This document shows, in pieces, positions 5,400-8,726 of a DNA stretch of 8,726 nucleotides. The translations under genes were made by a program, and so were the position numbers. Origin of the DNA: Candidatus Bathyarchaeota archaeon (GTDB taxonomy: Archaea; Thermoproteota; Bathyarchaeia; TCS64); the NCBI GenBank assembly GCA_030608725.1, contig JAUWDP010000032.1, positions 1-8,726 on the forward strand, given 5' to 3'. The notes beneath the pieces are model-generated. The model did not search any database. It saw only the letters and a list, made by a program, of their open reading frames with translations, and was not told where the DNA came from. How positions within the stretch are numbered: position 1 is the stretch's first letter; every line of letters begins with the position of its first letter.

Positions 5400-6104
5400 A
5401 TGAAGATCGATGGAGAGAAGTGCATAGCCTGCCGGTCCTGCGTGGTATACTGCTCCGTGGAAGCGATCAAAGTAGGGCCAGATGGAGTCTATGTTGACCA
5501 AGACGCCTGCGTCGAGTGCGGGGCCTGCCTCAAGAGCGGCGTATGCGCTTACGACGCCCTCCACCAGCCAGAGCTGGGGTGGTCCAGGATCCTCAGGGCT
5601 CAGTTCAGCGACCCGTTAACGTTCCACCCCGACACCGAGATATCCGGCAGAGGGACCTCTGAGATGAAGACCAACGACGTCACAGGCCGCTTCAGGGAGG
5701 GGGAGGTGGGCTTCGCCGTCGAGATGGGGCGTCCGGGGATCTCGTCCACCTTCGCCGACGTCCAGAGGGTCACCACCGCCCTCGCGGACAAGGTGCAGTT
5801 CGAACCCCTTAGCCCCGTAACGGGTCTCATCGACCCTGAGACTGGGGAGTTCAAGGATCCCTCGATCCTCGGGGAGAAGGGGCTCTCCATCATAGTAGAA
5901 TGTAAAACAGTGGAGGAGAACGGCTTCGAAGTCTTGGAGCGACTAGAAAGGGTGGCCAGGGAGATAGAGACCGTCTTCACACTATGTGTAGTCGTAAGGT
6001 GCCGAGACCATGGGATACCCTTCAAGGAGGAAATGGAAAGACACGGGTTCGAGCCCCTGATAAACGGCAAGACCAACGTGGGCCTCGGGAGGCCACTGGC
6101 ATGA
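5400..6104 (+). CDS. Ferredoxin-domain protein with two 4Fe-4S motifs and a C-terminal partner domain
   Basis: This 234-residue cytoplasmic protein probably transfers electrons. The N-terminal 50 residues hold two cysteine clusters: C8-x2-C11-x2-C14-x3-C18, and C37-x2-C40-x2-C43-x5-C49. Neither cluster has the usual CP ending, and the last spacing of the second is stretched by two residues, so its cluster geometry may differ. Residues 70-234 are a conserved-looking domain with GTSEMKTNDVTGRF, GEVGFAVEMGRPG and NGKTNVGLGRPLA. This recalls the ferredoxin-containing 6-hydroxynicotinate reductase group, a weak match from memory. The GAGGG site is 9 bases before the ATG. The stop overlaps the next start as ATGA, so the two products are made together and probably form a complex. 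The substrate is unknown. Confidence 0.78.
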   Translation: MKIDGEKCIACRSCVVYCSVEAIKVGPDGVYVDQDACVECGACLKSGVCAYDALHQPELGWSRILRAQFSDPLTFHPDTEISGRGTSEMKTNDVTGRFREGEVGFAVEMGRPGISSTFADVQRVTTALADKVQFEPLSPVTGLIDPETGEFKDPSILGEKGLSIIVECKTVEENGFEVLERLERVAREIETVFTLCVVVRCRDHGIPFKEEMERHGFEPLINGKTNVGLGRPLA

Positions 6105-6790
6105 CCCACACCCACCACAGGAGGGGTCCTAGGGAGTCCTTGGAGAGAGACTTCGTCGTCCTCTTCATGCTCGACGTCGAGGAGGAGGCCCAGAGGAGGT
6201 ACGGAGGACCCCTAGAACCGCGGGTCCAGAGGATTCTGGAGATACTCCGCAGCTACGAGCCCCTGGCTCTCATTGCGGGGAGGGGCGAGGAGAGGCTCCG
6301 CTACATTGAGGGCTGGGAGCCGCGCATGAATGGAGGCGTCCACAGGAGCTCCACGCTGGATGAGGTGGCAGGTTGCCGGGAGCTCGTGGACGAGGGAGAA
6401 GGCCACGCGGTCTACACGAGCAGGGAGGCCGTCGAGAGGGTTCTGAAGGAGCTTGGGGAGGCCGACTTGGGGTTCAGCGTCGTCGTGAGCGGGGTATTCG
6501 ATGAGGTCTTCGAGGCGTGCAGGAGGGCGGGACTTGAGCCCCACACCGTGAACATGAGCCTCGGCACCTGGGGGCGAACGGAGCTCCTCCCAGATCCCAA
6601 GATACTGGAGCTCTGCACAATGTGCGGCCACGCGATGATCTCGCCGAGGCTGGTTGAGGCTGTCGCCGAACGAGTGAAACAGGGAGTCATGACGGTCGGA
6701 GAGGCCTCCGTCGAGCTCGGGAAGCAGTGCACCTGCAACATATTCAACACGGAGAGAGCCAGAGAAATCATCCAAAGTATATCGAGCTAA
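6101..6790 (+). CDS. Conserved cysteine-motif protein coupled to the ferredoxin
   Basis: This 229-residue soluble protein starts at ATG 6101, inside the ferredoxin stop, with GGGAGG 8 bases upstream; the frame is open further back but overlaps the ferredoxin gene. The N-terminus has a histidine cluster (HTHH). Residues 124-157 look like an alpha/beta segment (LGFSVVVSGVFDEVFEACRR, then HTVNMSLGTWGRT). The C-terminal quarter has LCTMCGHAMISP (C172, C175, H177) and KQCTCNIFN (C210, C212), a probable four-cysteine metal or Fe-S site. The spacing is unlike ferredoxins or zinc ribbons. I do not recognise a named family. Its fused reading with the ferredoxin gene suggests an obligate redox partner or subunit, which is inference. 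The end of the coding region contains a TATA-like box for the next gene. Confidence 0.75.
   Translation: MTHTHHRRGPRESLERDFVVLFMLDVEEEAQRRYGGPLEPRVQRILEILRSYEPLALIAGRGEERLRYIEGWEPRMNGGVHRSSTLDEVAGCRELVDEGEGHAVYTSREAVERVLKELGEADLGFSVVVSGVFDEVFEACRRAGLEPHTVNMSLGTWGRTELLPDPKILELCTMCGHAMISPRLVEAVAERVKQGVMTVGEASVELGKQCTCNIFNTERAREIIQSISS
6774..6782 (+). promoter_or_regulatory. TATA-like box (AAAGTATAT) for the gene at 6831
   Basis: AAAGTATAT overlaps the last codons of the cysteine-motif gene and is 49-57 bases before the GTG at 6831. It would give a leader of roughly 25 bases. The gene could equally be read through from the ferredoxin operon. Confidence 0.35.
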
Positions 6791-6830
6791 CTAGAAGTGT
6801 GAAAAGTCGGAGCATGTGGGCTGAGAGAAA

Positions 6831-7508
6831 GTGGGCGAGACATCTCTGCACGACTCGGTCAAACAATGGTACTCCCAGCCCGGCGACCGCATGGAAACAT
6901 GGGTCGATGGCTACATCGTCGATGTCGTAAGAGGCGACATGCTGATCGAGATCCAGACCGGCAACTTCTCAGCTATAAAGACAAAGCTGGAGAACCTTGT
7001 CCAGCGCCACCCAGTGAGGCTCGTGCACCCCATACCTCAGACGAAGTGGATCGTGAGACTGAACCGCCAAGGCGAGAGGATCTCCCGGAGGAGATCTCCC
7101 AGGAGGGGACGCGTGGAAGATATCTTCCTCGAGCTCGTCTACATCCCCCACCTGATGGAGGAGCTCAACTTCTCGTTGGAAGCGCTTCTGGTCCACTCGG
7201 AGGAGGAGCTCATCGACGATGGCAGGGGAAGCTGGAAGCGGAAGCGATGGAGCGTCCACGACAGACGACTCCTAGACGTGGTCGAGCGAACCACCTTCTC
7301 GGCGCCAGCCGATTTCCGGAAGCTCCTACCGGAGGCGCTTCCCGAGGAGTTCACGACAAGGGAGCTGGCCGAAGCACTAAAACTGAGGACGAATATCGCT
7401 CAGAAGATGACCTACTGCCTCCGGCACATGGATGTATTGGATACGATCGGAAAAAGGGGAAGAGCGAGGTTGTACGTCCTCAAACAAGAGTCTCCCCATG
7501 AGGAATGA
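6831..7508 (+). CDS. Conserved hypothetical with EIQ motif and C-terminal HTH-like region
   Basis: This 225-residue cytoplasmic protein starts with GTG; an in-frame TGA at 6822 rules out an earlier start, and a later ATG (6891) would remove the conserved-looking SLHDSVKQWYSQPGDR. The first half contains VDGYIVDVVRGDMLIEIQTGNF (residues 25-46) followed by AIKTKLENL. The acid pattern D31, E40-x-Q42 with K50 nearby resembles PD-(D/E)xK nuclease cores, an inference from spacing only. A basic stretch follows (RRRSPRRGR, 86-94). Residues 155-218 (PADFRKLLPEALPEEFTTRELAEAL to RARLYVLK) look like a winged helix. Similar proteins occur in bacteria and archaea as an uncharacterised family (DUF8091, from memory). 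No partner gene is obvious. A DNA-binding or DNA-processing role is possible but unproven. Confidence 0.7.
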   Translation: MGETSLHDSVKQWYSQPGDRMETWVDGYIVDVVRGDMLIEIQTGNFSAIKTKLENLVQRHPVRLVHPIPQTKWIVRLNRQGERISRRRSPRRGRVEDIFLELVYIPHLMEELNFSLEALLVHSEEELIDDGRGSWKRKRWSVHDRRLLDVVERTTFSAPADFRKLLPEALPEEFTTRELAEALKLRTNIAQKMTYCLRHMDVLDTIGKRGRARLYVLKQESPHEE

Positions 7509-7685
7509 CATTTCGCATGATAAATGTGGATGTTCGAACTTGTGCGATCCCACGCTGTGAAGTGATTGTACAAAAAATGGATCAACGATGAGCCGTAGAG
7601 AGGACTACTTTCGTCTAGGAGATGGGCGATTGGCTCCGGCTTGTAGCTGCTAAGTTATACTCCAGTTGGAGAACCCCTAAACCTA

Positions 7686-7708
7686 GCGCGCGCGCGCACA
7701 CGCGCGTG
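7686..7708. repeat. Alternating purine-pyrimidine tract (GC/CA repeat), Z-DNA-prone
   Basis: Twenty-three bases strictly alternate purine and pyrimidine: six GC units, then ACAC, then GCGCGTG. Runs like this favour left-handed Z-DNA under negative supercoiling. It ends five bases before the TATA box of the solute-binding protein gene, where the TFB recognition element would be expected. Confidence 0.7.
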
Positions 7709-7712
7709 AAAG

Positions 7713-7721
7713 TTTTTTATA
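7713..7721 (+). promoter_or_regulatory. TATA box (TTTTTTATA) for the solute-binding protein gene
   Basis: TTTTTTATA lies 33-41 bases before the ATG at 7754, so the transcript should begin only a few bases before the start codon. No ribosome-binding site is visible (CTGACTAACAATG), which fits a leaderless or very short-leader message. Confidence 0.65.
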
Positions 7722-7753
7722 CCTAGTTCAGATATTTTATTTACTGACTAACA

Positions 7754-8726
7754 ATGAAAAAGATCAAACTATACCTTTTGTTAGCTACTTTCATACTAGG
7801 AGCAATAACACCAGTATTCACATTATTCGCGCAAGACGAGGTACCTTACGGTCCTTGGCTCGACGAGATACTGTACGAGACAGAAGCAAACGAGGCTAAC
7901 GTCTACAGCAAGCTACTCCAAGGGGATATGGACATCTATCTGAGTGACTTCTCCGACGCAGATCTATTCACTGATGCGCGTGCGTCAGAGCTTCTGGACT
8001 ACGACGTTGCGTATGGGCTCTATTACGAGCTCATGTTCAACCCGTACGGTCCTGAGTTCTCCGATGGGAGCTTCAATCCTTTCAGCAATGAAAAGATCAG
8101 GGAGGCAATGAACGTAATGATCGACAGGGATTACATTGTTGATGAGATCATGCAAGGTCTAGCCAAGCCCAAAATATTGCCCATAGTGTCTGCGTTCCCA
8201 GACTACGGTAAGCTTGCCGAAGTCGCTGTCCAACTCGAGTCCAAGTATGCATACAACACTGAGGCGGGGAGGGAGACCATCTTCAGGGAGCTATCGGAGA
8301 TGGGAGCCCAGATCGTTGCTGGGAAATGGACTTACAAGGGTACAGACATCGTAATAAAAGTGCTCATCAGGACAGAGGATCAAAGGCTCCAGATAGGTGA
8401 CTACACAGCAGACGTATTAGAGGATCTTGGTTTCACAACCGAGAGGAACTATAAGATTAGCTCTGAGGCAACTCCAATCTGGTACAGCGGGAATCCAGCC
8501 GATGGTCTATTCCACGTTTATACGGGTGGCTGGATCTCAACTATTGTATCAAGAGACGACGCCGATGCCTTCGCCTACTTCTATACCGACATGGGCCTGC
8601 CGGGTCCGCTATGGCAAGCTTATGGCTCAACTTCAAATCCACTTTTCTATGAGGCCGCAGCCAAATTGGATAGAGGGGATTGGTCCACATGGGAGGAGAG
8701 GATGGAGCTTATGCGTAAGTGTGCTG
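7754..8726 (+). CDS. ABC transporter solute-binding protein, family 5 (3' end outside window)
   Basis: The frame opens at ATG 7754 and is uninterrupted to the right edge (324 codons). It begins with a signal peptide: a basic KKIK, then a hydrophobic stretch to about residue 26 and a likely cleavage near LFA-QD. The mature protein captures peptides, sugars or other oligomers outside the cell for an ABC importer. The family 5 (SBP_bac_5) signature is clear in FSNEKIREAMNVMIDRDYIV (residues 111-130) followed by an EIMQGLAKP segment. Before it, KLLQGDMDIYLSDFSDADLF matches the domain that precedes the signature. The mature N-terminus reaches this segment within about 25 residues, so the usual first subdomain seems short or absent, as in some large archaeal members. 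Permease and ATPase genes would be expected downstream. The TATA box is just upstream. Confidence 0.9.
   Translation, partial: MKKIKLYLLLATFILGAITPVFTLFAQDEVPYGPWLDEILYETEANEANVYSKLLQGDMDIYLSDFSDADLFTDARASELLDYDVAYGLYYELMFNPYGPEFSDGSFNPFSNEKIREAMNVMIDRDYIVDEIMQGLAKPKILPIVSAFPDYGKLAEVAVQLESKYAYNTEAGRETIFRELSEMGAQIVAGKWTYKGTDIVIKVLIRTEDQRLQIGDYTADVLEDLGFTTERNYKISSEATPIWYSGNPADGLFHVYTGGWISTIVSRDDADAFAYFYTDMGLPGPLWQAYGSTSNPLFYEAAAKLDRGDWSTWEERMELMRKCA

Larger units (their letters stand above)
7509..7753 (+). other. Intergenic region, no gene supported
   Basis: This 245-base gap holds no convincing gene. Two short open frames occur (7588-7653, 21 codons; 7622-7726, 34 codons), but they lack ribosome-binding sites and the second runs through the promoter. 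Part of it (7577-7603) resembles the start region of the 62-aa gene at 2953-2985. The right end holds a Z-DNA-prone tract and a TATA box. Confidence 0.5.

Noticed and set aside
6212..6775. 187-codon open frame on the minus strand
   Set aside because: Antisense to the cysteine-motif gene, which has an ATGA overlap, a ribosome-binding site and coherent motifs. The minus frame has none.
7530..7536. TTCGAAC resembling a tRNA T-loop
   Set aside because: The flanking bases do not form a T-stem, and no anticodon or acceptor arm is found around it.
3686..7708. The two GC-alternating tracts start exactly 4000 bases apart
   Set aside because: Coincidence of numbering; the flanking sequences are unrelated.
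7622..7726. 34-codon frame (MGDWLRLVAAKLYSSWR...)
   Set aside because: It runs through the Z-prone tract and the TATA box and has no ribosome-binding site; probably chance.
1..8726. CRISPR arrays, insertion sequences, tRNA or rRNA genes
   Set aside because: No regularly spaced repeats, transposase motifs, terminal inverted repeats with target duplications, or RNA gene signatures were seen.

Overview
The window looks archaeal. Most genes are preceded by TATA-like boxes at archaeal spacing (for example near 270, 3235, 3794, 5349 and 7713). Two genes (starts at 3831 and 7754) appear leaderless or nearly so, while others have purine-rich Shine-Dalgarno sites. The transcription factors are archaeal-style winged-helix proteins, and arginine is mostly AGG in the GC-rich genes. 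Redox and peptide-uptake genes suggest an uncultivated anaerobic archaeon, perhaps a Bathyarchaeia-like lineage; that placement is inference, since no rRNA or marker gene is present.

Left part (1-3160, GC-rich): the 3' end of one MFS exporter, then two small winged-helix regulators (405-1094 and 1128-1409), then a complete MFS_3-type exporter (1513-2874). The second exporter's C-terminus is about 70% identical to that of the first. This reads as a duplicated efflux locus with local regulators. A 62-codon hypothetical gene (2972-3160) follows, with an 8-bp inverted repeat ending on its start codon.

Middle (about 3161-5399, AT-rich): an island of three genes unlike their surroundings. They are an orphan helical protein (3354-3752) behind a leader that can form competing hairpins, a one-TM DUF4760-like protein (3831-4364), and an all-helical protein (4373-5284) translationally linked to it. 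The last carries DDIYDE and NDLEHDKKND motifs reminiscent of class I isoprenoid/terpene synthases. No integrase, IS or tRNA marks the island edges.

Right part (5400-8726, GC-rich again): a ferredoxin-like protein with two 4Fe-4S motifs and an unusual C-terminal domain (5400-6104) overlaps by ATGA with a cysteine-motif protein (6101-6790), probably a redox pair. Next is a conserved hypothetical (6831-7508) with an EIQ motif, possibly nuclease-like, and a C-terminal helix-turn-helix-like region. The window ends inside a secreted family 5 solute-binding protein (7754 onward), whose promoter sits beside a 23-nt alternating purine-pyrimidine, Z-DNA-prone tract.

No CRISPR array, rRNA, tRNA, origin or insertion sequence was recognised. 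No gene-free stretch exceeds 300 bases; the longest gaps are 203-404, 3161-3353 and 7509-7753.
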